From positions 124,001 through 188,000 of the forward strand of contig WLWY01000002.1 of NCBI GenBank assembly GCA_012103325.1: a stretch of 64,000 bases of DNA, given 5' to 3'. Below the pieces are notes generated by a model that saw only the letters and a list, made by a program, of their open reading frames with translations, was not told the DNA's origin and made no database searches. The position numbers and the translations under genes were made by a program. This DNA comes from Alphaproteobacteria bacterium. GTDB lineage: Bacteria; Pseudomonadota; Alphaproteobacteria; UBA8366; GCA-2717185. Below, in pieces: positions 1-8,527 of this stretch; within the stretch, counting starts at the first letter, position 1; every line of letters begins with the position of its first letter.

Positions 1-1032
1 GGCATTGCCGGCATCAACCATATTCAGGGCACACCGCACAATCCATGGCATGAGGCCCATCATATTCCCGGCGGCTCCAGCGCAGGCTCGGCGGTTGCGG
101 TCGCGGCGGGCATGGCGCCGATGGCGCTCGGGTCTGATACCGGTGGTTCAGTGCGCGCACCGGCGAGTTTTTGCGGCACGGTGGGGTTGAAAACGACGGT
201 TGGCCGGGTCAGCCGTCATGGGGTATTTCCGTTAAGCTGGACCCTGGACTCGGTTGGACCGCTGACCCGTTCCGTCGAGGACGCGGCTCTGGTCTATCAG
301 GCAATGCAGGGTGAAGACCGCGGCGATGACGCCACGGTTGGTGTCGAGACGCATGATGTATTGCCGAACCTAAAGGTGGGTGTAAAAGGGCTGCGCGTTG
401 GCATCCCGCGTGATTTCTTCTTCGACGATGTCGATCCGGAGGTGGAGAAGGCGATCGCGTCGTGTGCCGCTGTGTTCAGGGAATTTGGCGCGCATGTCGA
501 GGAGATTGCTTATCCCGAAGCGCTGGCTGCTCAGGCCATCCGGCCATCGATCAGCAGCGTCGAGGCCTGCGTCATTCACGCCGAACGGCTACGCACGATG
601 GTCGATGAGATGGACCATGTCGTCGGACCGCGCATGCTGGAAGATTTGAAGCGTCCTGCCATGGATTATGCCGATGCCCTGCGTACGATGCACGCGCTGC
701 GGCGCGAACAATTGGCGGGTAGCTTGCGCGATATTGACATTATGTTGACGCCGACCGTTCCCGAAGCGGCGCCCCTTGTCGCAACGTTTGAGACGACGCT
801 CGAGGACTACGGCATCCTGTCGAAACATTTCTCCGACAACACTGCGACCGGCAACGTGCTGGGTCTTTGCGGCCTGTCGGTGCCGTGCGGCATGTCGACG
901 AAAGGTCTGCCCATCGGTCTGATGATCTATGCGAAACCGTTCGCCGAAGAGGTGCTGCTGCGCGCGGGTTACGCGTACGAACAGGCGACTGAGTGGGGAC
1001 GCGAGCACCCGGATTTAAGTTGGGCGACGTGA
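1..1032 (+). CDS. Amidase (amidase-signature family), 5' end cut by window
   Basis: Hydrolyses amide bonds; the exact substrate is unknown. Reading from base 1 in frame 1 the protein is already inside the amidase signature: a Gly-Gly-Ser-Ser-Ala-Gly-Ser segment (about bases 70-90) is followed by G-S-D-T-G-G-S-V-R. These carry the family's cis-Ser and nucleophile Ser of the Ser-cisSer-Lys triad. The N-terminal part holding the catalytic Lys lies outside the window. The C-terminal half (residues about 100-340) is typical of GatA/amidase proteins. The stop TGA is at 1030-1032. An NTF2-like gene follows on the same strand within about 20 bases, suggesting a small operon. GatA itself is possible but no gatB or gatC is seen, so a catabolic amidase is more likely. 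Confidence 0.9.
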   Translation, partial: GIAGINHIQGTPHNPWHEAHHIPGGSSAGSAVAVAAGMAPMALGSDTGGSVRAPASFCGTVGLKTTVGRVSRHGVFPLSWTLDSVGPLTRSVEDAALVYQAMQGEDRGDDATVGVETHDVLPNLKVGVKGLRVGIPRDFFFDDVDPEVEKAIASCAAVFREFGAHVEEIAYPEALAAQAIRPSISSVEACVIHAERLRTMVDEMDHVVGPRMLEDLKRPAMDYADALRTMHALRREQLAGSLRDIDIMLTPTVPEAAPLVATFETTLEDYGILSKHFSDNTATGNVLGLCGLSVPCGMSTKGLPIGLMIYAKPFAEEVLLRAGYAYEQATEWGREHPDLSWAT

Positions 1033-1052
1033 ACAGAGTGTCGACAAAACCC

Positions 1053-1475
1053 ATGAGCTCATCGCCACGAATGCTCGTCGAACGTTTCTATCACGAAGTC
1101 TGGAACCGGGCTGACGAGGCGGTGGCGCGGGAGATCCTGGCTGAGGATTTCCGTTTTCGCGGATCGCTCGGTCCGGAGAAGCGAGGGCGGGACGGGTTCA
1201 TCGAATACATGCGATCCGTTCACCACGCGCTGAGGGATTATACCTGTATCATTGAAGACCTTGTTGTGACTGAGGATCAGGTGGCCGCGCGGATGATTTT
1301 CAAAGGCGTGCACCAGGATGAATTCTTCGGCGTCGCAGCGACCGGGCGCGAGATTGCGTGGGCCGGTGCGGCGTTCTTTGAGATCGAGAACGGCCGTATT
1401 GCGGCGCTCTGGGTTTTGGGCGATATCGATAATGTGAAGCAACAGCTCGGCGGGGAAGCGTCCACATCGTTTTAA
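1053..1475 (+). CDS. NTF2-like / SnoaL-type polyketide-cyclase-fold protein
   Basis: A protein of about 140 residues with the cone-shaped alpha+beta fold of the NTF2/SnoaL superfamily. The N-terminal helix has the usual V-E-R-F-Y-x-E-V-W-N pattern, followed by A-E-D-F-R-F-R-G-S-L-G, and the C-terminal strands contain the typical F-E-I-E-N-G-R-I turn. Such proteins include isomerases, dehydratases and ligand binders; the reaction here is unknown. ATG at 1053 is chosen; an in-frame GTG at 1038 is an alternative, and neither has a strong ribosome site. It sits between the amidase and an enoyl-CoA hydratase on the same strand, so the three are probably co-transcribed. Confidence 0.8.
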   Translation: MSSSPRMLVERFYHEVWNRADEAVAREILAEDFRFRGSLGPEKRGRDGFIEYMRSVHHALRDYTCIIEDLVVTEDQVAARMIFKGVHQDEFFGVAATGREIAWAGAAFFEIENGRIAALWVLGDIDNVKQQLGGEASTSF

Positions 1476-1495
1476 GAAACGTAACAGGGAACATC

Positions 1496-2413
1496 ATGGA
1501 AGACTTCGAACACATCATTTACGAGGCCGTGGATGGCCGCGCGCGGATCACGCTTAACCGGCCTGCCAAGCGGAATGCCCTTTCGGTGCCGCTGCTGGAG
1601 GAATTGAGCCAAGCGCTTTGGGAGGCGGACAACGATAAGGATGTACATTGCGTCATTCTGCGCGGTGCCGGGAAAGCGTTTTCCGCGGGCTACGATCTTA
1701 CGCCGGGGCTCAACAATCCGCCGTCCGGCGGACGCCCGGAGCGTACGTACCGGGACGGCGGCATCTACGCCGATCCGACGATCGACGACGATATCTGGCG
1801 GCTGGAATACAGTCAGCGGCTGCGAATGGTGTTGTTCGACATGCACAAACCGTCGATTGCGCAAGTGCATGGACACTGCCTTGCGGGCGGGACCGATATC
1901 GCATTGCTGTGCGACATGGTGATTGCAGCCGAGGACGCCAATATCGGGTTTCCACCGGCGCGCGACCTGGGCTCGCTGCCGAACCAAATGTGGCTGTATC
2001 ACTGCGGTCCGCAATGGGCGAAGCGGCTGTTGCTAACCGGCGATACGATCACCGGCGCGGAGGCTGAGTCGATTGGGCTGGTGATGAAAGCAGTTCCAGC
2101 GGACTTGCTGGAAGCCGAAGTGGCGGGGCTTGCCGACCGGCTGGCGAAAATCGATCCGGATCTGCTGTCCTCCAACAAGCGCATCGTCAATATGGGCTTG
2201 GAACTGATGGGTGCGCGCACCTTGCAACGCATGGCGGCAGAGAACGATGGCCGCGCGCATCTGGCCCCCGGGACGTGGTCCTTCCGCAAGGTGGCGAAAG
2301 ACAAAGGGCTCAAGGCGGCGCTGGAAGGGCGCGACCAGGGTTTTGGTGATGGCCGGGCAAAGGTGCATGGTCCTGAGATTCGGGACGCGGACGGCAATCT
2401 GGTCGACGATTAG
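1496..2413 (+). CDS. Enoyl-CoA hydratase/isomerase family protein
   Basis: A crotonase-fold protein of 305 residues, slightly longer than the usual 260 because of an insert around residues 75-100 and a C-terminal extension. The N-terminal R-I-T-L-N-R-P-A-K-R-N-A-L motif and the first oxyanion-hole segment (A-F-S-A-G-Y-D-L) are clear. The second oxyanion-hole region (H-G-H-C-L-A-G-G-T-D) is also present. The usual catalytic Glu positions are not obvious, so hydratase activity is not certain; a hydrolase or isomerase role on an acyl-CoA is possible. An AGGGAA ribosome site precedes the ATG. It is the third gene of the amidase/NTF2 cluster. Confidence 0.85.
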   Translation: MEDFEHIIYEAVDGRARITLNRPAKRNALSVPLLEELSQALWEADNDKDVHCVILRGAGKAFSAGYDLTPGLNNPPSGGRPERTYRDGGIYADPTIDDDIWRLEYSQRLRMVLFDMHKPSIAQVHGHCLAGGTDIALLCDMVIAAEDANIGFPPARDLGSLPNQMWLYHCGPQWAKRLLLTGDTITGAEAESIGLVMKAVPADLLEAEVAGLADRLAKIDPDLLSSNKRIVNMGLELMGARTLQRMAAENDGRAHLAPGTWSFRKVAKDKGLKAALEGRDQGFGDGRAKVHGPEIRDADGNLVDD

Positions 2414-2500
2414 GCCGCGGAGACAGTTGGCGCGCTTCCGTGTCTCCGACAGTTACCAGCGTAGAATCTACTTCGGCTCGCGCGATGTTTTGAACGCACG

Positions 2501-2743
2501 TCAGTTCTCTGCACGATAAAGATCGACTAGGCGCATCGCCTCGAAGGCGCTCATGTCCGGATGCGCTTTCTGAATCATTCGGACGGCGTTGCCCGTTTGT
2601 CCCGTATAACCTAGCCCTTCCGTACACGCGTCGTTGATCGCACGTTCGATGACGCTTTCTAGCCCGAAATATGGATCTATCCGCTGCATGGATGCAAAGA
2701 CAAATGATAGTGGCTCCAGAGACAAGCTAGGGAAACTACGCAT
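2501..2743 (-). CDS. Small hypothetical protein
   Basis: Encodes up to 80 residues with an acidic/basic helical pattern in the C-terminal 60 and no recognised domain. The first 18 residues look less protein-like and have no clear ribosome site, so translation may start at the internal ATG at 2687-2689, giving about 62 residues. It lies alone on the minus strand between two plus-strand genes. It may be genuine because the frame has balanced amino-acid use and no larger gene overlaps it, but there is no family match to support it. Confidence 0.45.
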   Translation of the reverse strand: MRSFPSLSLEPLSFVFASMQRIDPYFGLESVIERAINDACTEGLGYTGQTGNAVRMIQKAHPDMSAFEAMRLVDLYRAEN

Positions 2744-2832
2744 CTACCGCGTAAGCGTACCCACGATCTAAACGTTATGGCTCGGTCTCGCGTTCCGCTA
2801 TCATCGCGCGAAAATTACGGGAGGACGATCAT

Positions 2833-4443
2833 ATGACCCATGGAATGGTATCCGCACCGCAGCCGGAGACGGTGGATGCGGGGCTCGACGTGTTACGCGA
2901 TGGCGGTAACGTGATGGATGCCGCGATTGCGGCAGCACTGGTGCAAACCGTCGTCGATCCGCAGATGTGCGGTATCGCGGGTTTCGGGTCGATGCAGATC
3001 TATACTGCCGCGACGAATAGCCATTATTCGATCGATTTCCATGGCCGCGCGCCGCTCTCCACTACGCCGGAGATGTGGGAAGACCTCATCATCTGCGAGT
3101 GCGATGACGGGTTCGGCTTCGTCCTGAAGGATCAGGTGAACGAAACCGGCTACACCTCGATGACAACGCCGATGACCATCAAGGCCTTCGCCGAGGGGCT
3201 GGAAAAATTTGGCACGCGCTCGCTGACCGACATGATGCAGCCCGCGATCCAGTATTGCGAGGAGGGCTTCCCTGTCCGTCCGCGCGTGCATGGTTTTTGG
3301 CATCAACCGGCGCAGAACGGACGTATCGCGCGGCTGCGCACGATCACCGACGATCCGGCCTCGGCCAGGATTTACTGCAGGCCGGATGGCAGCCTCTACA
3401 ATGTCGGCGATATTCTGAAGAACCCGGATATGGGGCACACCTATCGCCGCATCGCGGATGCGGGGGTGGAAGATTTCTATACCGGCGAAATCGCCCGGGC
3501 CATCGACGCCGATATGCGCGCCAATGGCGGCCATATCACGATGGCCGATCTGGCGGCCTGCGAGACCGAGCATGGCGAACCGCTCAAGGGCAGCTATCGC
3601 GGGTACGAGGTCGTGACGAACCGGCCGCCGGGCGGCGGGCTGATGATCCTGTTGATGCTGAACATCTTGGAGAACGTCGATCTCGCGGCGATGGGTTTCA
3701 ACTCGGCGGAATACATCGCCACGGTGTCGGAGGCGATGAAGATCGCCACGGTCGACAAGGATCAGCGCATGGGCGATCCACGCTTCTTCGACATCCCGAT
3801 GGACGAACTGATGTCGAAGGATTACGCGGCAACCATGGCGGCGCGCATCAAGAGCGGCGAGAAAACCTCCGTGCCGCGCCTCAATGCAGGTGCGCCGGAA
3901 AGCAAGGAGACGACGCATATCTGCGTGGCCGACGATCAGGGCAACGTGGTCAACATGACCCACTCGCTCGGCTCCAGCTCCGGCGCCGTCACCGAGGGCC
4001 TTGGCTTCATGTACAACAACTGCATGATGGTCTTCGATCCACGGCCCGGCAACGCGGGCTCGCTCGCGGCGGGGAAGGCACGCTTCACCGCACTGTGCCC
4101 GACCCTGTTGCTCAAGGACGGCAAGCCATTCCTGACACTCGGCGCGCCCGGGGGAACGATAATCACCATGGGCGTGTTGCAGACCATCCTGAACGTCGTC
4201 GATTTCGACATGAGCGCCCAGGAAGCCGTCTCCGCACCGCGTTTCTGCGCGACGTCCGACACCATCGAATGCACCAACCGTATCCTTCGCTCGGCGGAGC
4301 GCGGCCTGCAGGCGATGGGCTATCCGACGGTTCGCTACGCCGTTAGCTACGCCACGCCCATCGTGCACGCAATCCGCATGCGCGACGGCAAAATGGACGG
4401 CGGTGCGGACCCTTCGGGCGACGGAATGGCGGCGCAGGTGTGA
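2833..4443 (+). CDS. Gamma-glutamyltransferase family protein
   Basis: An Ntn-hydrolase of 536 residues, normal length for the family. It is probably made as a proenzyme that cleaves itself at Thr360, the first Thr in E-T-T-H-I-C-V (codons near 3910). The family cleaves gamma-glutamyl bonds of glutathione and related amides, or acylated beta-lactams. The oxyanion-hole pair G-G is visible in the small subunit (G-A-P-G-G-T, about residue 440). The N-terminal substrate region (residues 1-40) starts directly with the mature-type sequence and has no clear signal peptide, so a cytoplasmic role is likely. It stands alone between a small hypothetical gene and the Trx-like selenoprotein. The substrate is not predictable. 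Confidence 0.9.
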   Translation: MTHGMVSAPQPETVDAGLDVLRDGGNVMDAAIAAALVQTVVDPQMCGIAGFGSMQIYTAATNSHYSIDFHGRAPLSTTPEMWEDLIICECDDGFGFVLKDQVNETGYTSMTTPMTIKAFAEGLEKFGTRSLTDMMQPAIQYCEEGFPVRPRVHGFWHQPAQNGRIARLRTITDDPASARIYCRPDGSLYNVGDILKNPDMGHTYRRIADAGVEDFYTGEIARAIDADMRANGGHITMADLAACETEHGEPLKGSYRGYEVVTNRPPGGGLMILLMLNILENVDLAAMGFNSAEYIATVSEAMKIATVDKDQRMGDPRFFDIPMDELMSKDYAATMAARIKSGEKTSVPRLNAGAPESKETTHICVADDQGNVVNMTHSLGSSSGAVTEGLGFMYNNCMMVFDPRPGNAGSLAAGKARFTALCPTLLLKDGKPFLTLGAPGGTIITMGVLQTILNVVDFDMSAQEAVSAPRFCATSDTIECTNRILRSAERGLQAMGYPTVRYAVSYATPIVHAIRMRDGKMDGGADPSGDGMAAQV

Positions 4444-4487
4444 AGGCGAGGGCTAAGGACTAGAGAGCGCGGTACCGAAACGCTGTC

Positions 4488-5015
4488 TCAGCCGCCCTGT
4501 TTCAATAGACCAATCAGCTTTTCTTTGCTGAGGTGTTCCCGGTTGCCGTCGCCGTAGATCAGTTTACCGTTTTTGTCGAAGACGAAGTTCGCCGGCACGT
4601 ATACCAGCGGCGCAAAGTCGTCGTTGATTTGCTTCGTCTCGCGGATCACCCGGATATCGGGATGGAATTCGCGGACCATCCGTTGGAGCCGGCCTTCGGA
4701 CGCGGAGCCGTAGCGCCCTTCGGTCCAACTGATGGCGACGATCCCGATCTTGTCTTTCCAACCTTCATCCAACAGTTTGCGGAGTTGCACGAACTCCGAC
4801 CTGCAGGTGCCTCACCAACTGGCGAAAAAGACCACCAGGACCGGTTTGCCATTGAACAGCTCGCGGTCGACGCCGGGTCCCCGCACGCTCTTCGCGGCGA
4901 TTAAGCCGTCTTGAACCTGTTTGTTGAGTTCAATCGCCTGGCCCGCGTCGACTTGCGGCTGGATGACCAGGATAAGGCCGACGGTCAATAGAAGTACTCT
5001 GGAGAGCTGTTTCAT
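4488..5015 (-). CDS. TlpA/thioredoxin-like selenoprotein, Sec68 encoded by TGA at 4812-4814
   Basis: A 175-residue periplasmic thiol-redox protein read through one in-frame TGA. Residues 1-24 form a signal peptide (K-Q-L-S-R then a long hydrophobic stretch ending D-A-G). Residues 58-80 read P-V-L-V-V-F-F-A-S-W, then TGA, then G-T-C-R-S-E-F, exactly the TlpA-family redox centre (F-x-A-S-W-C-G-x-C-R) with the first Cys replaced, giving U-x-x-C. The rest of the thioredoxin fold follows in the same frame, including the cis-Pro region V-Y-V-P-A-N-F-V-F-D. ATG at 5013-5015 is chosen because it starts the signal peptide. A perfect hairpin with SECIS geometry follows the TGA. A plain nonsense mutation is possible but would not explain the hairpin or the position. 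A standard gene caller would split it in two. It is divergent from the PilZ gene. Confidence 0.88.
4780..4798 (-). promoter_or_regulatory. Bacterial SECIS-like stem-loop of the Trx-like selenoprotein
   Basis: On the minus strand, starting 14 nt after the TGA at 4812-4814, the arms CGGAGTT and AACTCCG pair perfectly over 7 bp around the loop CGTGC. The loop lies 21-25 nt after the TGA and has G at its second position, matching the known bacterial SECIS rule (short apical loop 16-37 nt after UGA, with a G among its first two bases). It lies within the coding sequence and would bind SelB. Confidence 0.8.
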
Positions 5016-5236
5016 TCGTTCCGCACGTTCCAAGTTGAGCGGTACCAGAATGCCCGATCGTTGCCAATTTGGCCAACCCCGCCTCACAGGTTTGTGACAT
5101 TCGCGCATTGCGATAGGCGTCGTCGTTCGAGCGCAGAGCATCATGGTAACACCGTGTTAAGGGTATCCCAGGTATTCCTGAGCGTGATAGCCGCAATCGA
5201 TCCCTTATTGCGCAGAAAACTGGAGCCCGGAGCCCC

Positions 5237-5581
5237 ATGGACGGATTGGAGCAGCGCAGATACAAGCGCGTCGTTACGCCCCGCATGGCGATGGTGACAT
5301 CGCCGGAGCGGAGCTATGCCGCTTATATCGAGGACATCTCCGTCAGCGGCGTCCGCTTGCATTTCGCGAACGACTACCGGCGCGATAACACGCCTGTCGT
5401 TATCGGCGAGACGGTGGATGTGCTGATCGACGAGATGTCGCCGCTGAAGGGCCTCATCGTCCGCAGCGTCGAGCCGGTTCTCGTCATTGACTTTACCGAG
5501 CTCGACGAGGCTGGGCGCAAACGGCTGGCCGCTGAGATTATGGACAAACAGGCGAAGTTCGGCGGAGTCAGCGATTCCTAA
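5237..5581 (+). CDS. PilZ-domain protein
   Basis: A 114-residue single-domain protein. The two cyclic-di-GMP-binding signatures are visible: an N-terminal Q-R-R-Y-K-R (R-x-x-x-R type, residues 6-11) and D-I-S-V-S-G-V-R-L (D-x-S-x-x-G type, residues 34-42). Single PilZ proteins act as c-di-GMP-responsive adaptors, for example in motility or exopolysaccharide control. The target here is unknown and no partner gene is adjacent. It is transcribed divergently from the selenoprotein gene, and the roughly 220-base gap between them probably holds promoters for both. Confidence 0.85.
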   Translation: MDGLEQRRYKRVVTPRMAMVTSPERSYAAYIEDISVSGVRLHFANDYRRDNTPVVIGETVDVLIDEMSPLKGLIVRSVEPVLVIDFTELDEAGRKRLAAEIMDKQAKFGGVSDS

Positions 5582-5616
5582 TCGCTTCGGCTGCTCCAGT
5601 CATCGTCGGGCGTACG

Positions 5617-5991
5617 CTAGGCCGGGTCCTTGCGTTTGGCGTCGACCAGTTGCATGCGCCAGCCGTCCGGATCCCGTAGATTGATCGTTGTGCGGCCTGT
5701 TGATTCGACATAGTTCGGCGGTTTCGAGTCTATTTTCGTTTTCTCCAACACTCCGTTTGCAGCCTGCACGTCGTCTACCCGGAAGGCGATGTGGTTGACG
5801 CCGATGACTTCTTCGCCGGTGGCCTGATGAACTTCGAAAATCGGCTGGTTCTCGCCCGGCGCCTGTAGTTCCGCGGATTCGCCGTGATGGGTTGTGTGCG
5901 TCAACACTTTCATGCCCAGAGTTTTGAGAAACTCGACATATTCGTCGAAGTCCCGGACGATCAGTTCGATATGGTCGATTCCACGTATCAT
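5617..5991 (-). CDS. VOC superfamily (glyoxalase/dioxygenase-fold) protein
   Basis: 124 residues with two beta-alpha-beta-beta-beta units of the vicinal oxygen chelate fold. It begins with G-I-D-H-I-E-L-I-V (His7 as a likely metal ligand), has a middle G-V-N-H-I-A-F-R-V-D-D (second His), and ends with L-R-D-P-D-G-W-R-M-Q-L (the acidic ligand position of this fold). Two of the usual ligands being His suggests a metal-dependent enzyme, but VOC proteins include glyoxalases, epimerases, extradiol dioxygenases and antibiotic-binding proteins. It stands alone on the minus strand, divergent from the aldo/keto reductase. Confidence 0.8.
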   Translation of the reverse strand: MIRGIDHIELIVRDFDEYVEFLKTLGMKVLTHTTHHGESAELQAPGENQPIFEVHQATGEEVIGVNHIAFRVDDVQAANGVLEKTKIDSKPPNYVESTGRTTINLRDPDGWRMQLVDAKRKDPA

Positions 5992-6090
5992 GCTGCTCTC
6001 TCAGTTCGTTGTTCGGATATGAGAAAAGACTAGCGCATCGCGGATCGTGTGTTCTAGCCTCGCGCTTGGATTCGAACAGGGAGGACGCCC

Positions 6091-7119
6091 ATGCTGGCGA
6101 CGACGCAACTCGGAAACTGTGGGCTCAGTGTCTCTAGACTGTGTCTAGGGACGATGAATTTCGGGCAACCGGGGCGCGGCCATCAGGGGGACTGGACGCT
6201 GACGCTCGACGAGGCGCGGCCGATATTCAAGGCGGCGCTCGACCACGGCCTGTTCTATTTCGACTGCGCGAACGTTTATGGGATCGGGGCGTGCGAGGAA
6301 GTCGTCGGTGCGCTGCTGCGGGAGCTGGCGCCGCGCGATCAGTTCGTTTTGTCGACCAAGGTCTCGGGCAAGATGGGCGAGAACCCAAACCAAGCGGGCC
6401 TGTCGCGCAAACACATCATGGAAAGCGTCGATGCCAGCCTGCAGCGGCTCGGCCTCAATTACATCGACCAATTGATCATCCATCGCCATCCGCACGGCCG
6501 ACCCGGCACCGCGTTTGCGCCGATCGAGGAAACGATGGAAGCGCTGCATGATGTCGTGAAGGCAGGGAAGGTCCTGTACCTTGGTGGTTCGTCGATGTTC
6601 GCCTGGCAGTTCACGCAGCTGCAGATGACGGCGGAGCGGCATGGCTGGACGAAGTTCGTGTCGATGCAGAACCACTACAATCTCATTTACCGCGAAGAAG
6701 AGCGGGAAATGAACCCCTATTGCGCCTCGACCGGTGTGGCGTTGACGCCGTGGTCGCCACTGGCGCGCGGCATCTTGACCGGCTCCTACAAAGGCAGCTT
6801 CGACGCCGGCAGTACGGCACGCTCGCAGGGGCAGGACCGGCAGCGCACAGAAGGTCTCTATCGTGGTGAGATGGATTTCAAGATCGCGGACCGCGTCGTC
6901 GAAGTCGCGGAGCGGCTCGGCCACGCCCCAGCACAAATCGCCGTCGCCTGGCTGCTCAGCAAGCCTGAGGTGACGGCGCCGGTGGTCGGCGTATCGAAGA
7001 TCAGTCAGCTCGACCAGCTGGTCGCGGCGACCGAAATCACGCTGGATGCGGAGAGTATCGCTTATCTGGAAGAACCCTACCGATCAGTGGAGAACCTGCT
7101 CAGCATCGGGACGTCATAA
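6091..7119 (+). CDS. Aldo/keto reductase
   Basis: A 342-residue NADPH-dependent TIM-barrel oxidoreductase of the YajO/YghZ-like AKR type. The active-site Asp-Tyr pair is represented by F-D-C-A-N-V-Y-G, the Lys by L-S-T-K-V, and the His by L-I-I-H-R-H (about residue 130). The cofactor-binding C-terminal loop is present (P-V-V-G-V-S-K). A good ribosome site (GGGAGG) precedes the ATG. Two further genes follow with short gaps (hotdog protein, GFA protein), giving a likely three-gene operon, possibly for detoxifying or degrading a carbonyl compound. Confidence 0.92.
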   Translation: MLATTQLGNCGLSVSRLCLGTMNFGQPGRGHQGDWTLTLDEARPIFKAALDHGLFYFDCANVYGIGACEEVVGALLRELAPRDQFVLSTKVSGKMGENPNQAGLSRKHIMESVDASLQRLGLNYIDQLIIHRHPHGRPGTAFAPIEETMEALHDVVKAGKVLYLGGSSMFAWQFTQLQMTAERHGWTKFVSMQNHYNLIYREEEREMNPYCASTGVALTPWSPLARGILTGSYKGSFDAGSTARSQGQDRQRTEGLYRGEMDFKIADRVVEVAERLGHAPAQIAVAWLLSKPEVTAPVVGVSKISQLDQLVAATEITLDAESIAYLEEPYRSVENLLSIGTS

Positions 7120-7146
7120 CAGTTACACCGAAGGGAGGAGAAAATC

Positions 7147-7998
7147 ATGAGCGAGACGATTACGAGCCACGAACCGTATGCAGGAAAAGATCTTGGCTCA
7201 CTGCCATTCATCTGTACACCGACGATGATCGACAATTATTGCGACGGGATCGCCGTCGACCGTGCCCGCTATGCCAAGCCGAGTTATTGGGACAAGCCCG
7301 TTGCGCCGGCGATGGTTGTCGGCGAAATGGATTTCGGATTCGACGGTGCGCGCTTCGACAACACCTTCGGTAATCTGTGGATGCGCCAGGAATGGGCGTT
7401 CCATCACCCGATCTATCCGGAGCGCGACTATCGCCGCGCGTCCAAGGTGCTCGACGTCTATGACTGGCGCGGCCGCTCTGTCGTGAAGCAGGACGTCAGC
7501 GTCTATGACGGGGACACGCTGGTCGTGCAAGGCATCCACCATCAGAGTTTTCTGCTCAGCCAGAGCTCCGGCAAGGTGGCCTTGCGCGACCCGAAAAAGA
7601 AGGAAGGCGTGCGCAAATTCGAAGTGCCGGCGGGCGAGCTTATCGAAAGCCTCGACTGCACCATCGATTTGGAAATGTGCGGCGTGTTCTTTCATGGCAG
7701 CCGGAGCTACCACACCAACAAGCAGGCTTCTGAGGAACTCGGCTTCGAAGAGGTCGTGGTTGGCGGCAAGATGACCATGTCCCTCGTCGGCCAGATGCTT
7801 GAACAACGCTTCGGCCAAGGTTTCTACGAGGGCGGCACGCTCGACGTGAAGTTCACGAACATCGTCTGGCCCGATGAGCATGTGACGGCGAAAGGTGTCA
7901 TCACGCGTGAGGAGGTGGGACGTGCGCACATTACGGTGTGGATGGAAAAGGACGACGGCACGGTAGTCATCGTCGGCTCGGCATCGGCAATTGCTTAA
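7147..7998 (+). CDS. MaoC-like / hotdog-fold protein, function unknown
   Basis: 283 residues with the pattern of a double hotdog fold: a helix-rich N-terminal part and a C-terminal half with long strands (G-G-T-L-D-V-K-F-T-N-I-V-W-P and R-A-H-I-T-V-W-M-E-K-D-D-G-T). This resembles MaoC dehydratases and FAS1-type hydratases. Enoyl-CoA hydratase or thioester hydrolase activity would fit, but I see no clear D-x-x-x-x-H catalytic motif. A strong GGGAGGAG ribosome site precedes the ATG. It lies between the aldo/keto reductase and the GFA gene, in the same operon. Confidence 0.65.
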   Translation: MSETITSHEPYAGKDLGSLPFICTPTMIDNYCDGIAVDRARYAKPSYWDKPVAPAMVVGEMDFGFDGARFDNTFGNLWMRQEWAFHHPIYPERDYRRASKVLDVYDWRGRSVVKQDVSVYDGDTLVVQGIHHQSFLLSQSSGKVALRDPKKKEGVRKFEVPAGELIESLDCTIDLEMCGVFFHGSRSYHTNKQASEELGFEEVVVGGKMTMSLVGQMLEQRFGQGFYEGGTLDVKFTNIVWPDEHVTAKGVITREEVGRAHITVWMEKDDGTVVIVGSASAIA

Positions 7999-8016
7999 AT
8001 CCGCAAGAGGGATGGA

Positions 8017-8421
8017 ATGAAGATCGACGGTCAATGTCACTGCGGCCGTGTCCGCTATACGGCCACGGTCGATCCGGAGAATGCCAGCGTATGTCATTGC
8101 ACCGACTGTCAGGCCATATCCGGCAGCGCTTTTCGAACGACGCTTCGGGTACCCGATTCAGACTTCGAGATGACGGGCGAGATTAAGACTTATGAGAAGA
8201 TCGCTGCCAACGGAAATGAGCGCGCGCTGGTGTTTTGTCTGAACTGTGGCACCCAGATGTACGGCACGATGGTCGGGGCAGGTCCGAAGCGTCTCAGCGT
8301 TCGGCTCGGCACCTGCAATCAGCGTGCGCAGCTCCCGCCCAAACGTCAGATCTGGTGTCAATCGGCGATGCCTTGGGTGAACGATCTGGCGAGCGTACCG
8401 ATGTCGCCGGCGCAGGATTGA
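8017..8421 (+). CDS. GFA/CENP-V family zinc protein
   Basis: 134 residues, normal for the GFA family (named after glutathione-dependent formaldehyde-activating enzyme, though most members have unknown activity). Zinc ligands are visible in order: C-H-C-G at the N terminus, C-H-C-T-D-C around residues 27-32, and F-C-L-N-C-G around residue 73. The end, W-C-Q-S-A-M-P-W-V-N-D-L, is the usual C terminus. A GAGGGATGG ribosome site lies upstream. After the stop TGA the same frame stays open for 26 codons to a TAG at 8500-8502; I regard this as a gene remnant or chance. Confidence 0.88.
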   Translation: MKIDGQCHCGRVRYTATVDPENASVCHCTDCQAISGSAFRTTLRVPDSDFEMTGEIKTYEKIAANGNERALVFCLNCGTQMYGTMVGAGPKRLSVRLGTCNQRAQLPPKRQIWCQSAMPWVNDLASVPMSPAQD

Positions 8422-8527
8422 AACGGCAGCGTCGCGGCGGCGCGCAAGCATTATGAGGCGGTGGGCCTTGGATCCGATTACGTGAAGCGGTTCATTCGCT
8501 AGGGAACGGCGGCGCCCGTTTCCGGAA

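Noticed and set aside
2893..4368. Long open frame (491 codons) on the opposite strand of the gamma-glutamyltransferase gene.
   Set aside because: His/Arg-rich, without domains; a mirror artefact of GC-rich codon bias.
6050..6090. Sequence resembling a tRNA T-arm (GGATTCGAAC).
   Set aside because: No cloverleaf can be built around it and it lies in the aldo/keto reductase leader.
8419..8502. Frame stays open after the GFA stop TGA for 26 codons to a TAG, giving a plausible helix-like tail (A-R-K-H-Y-E-A-V-G).
   Set aside because: GFA proteins normally end where this one does, no Cys is expected there, and no SECIS-type hairpin follows; it is more likely a gene remnant or chance.
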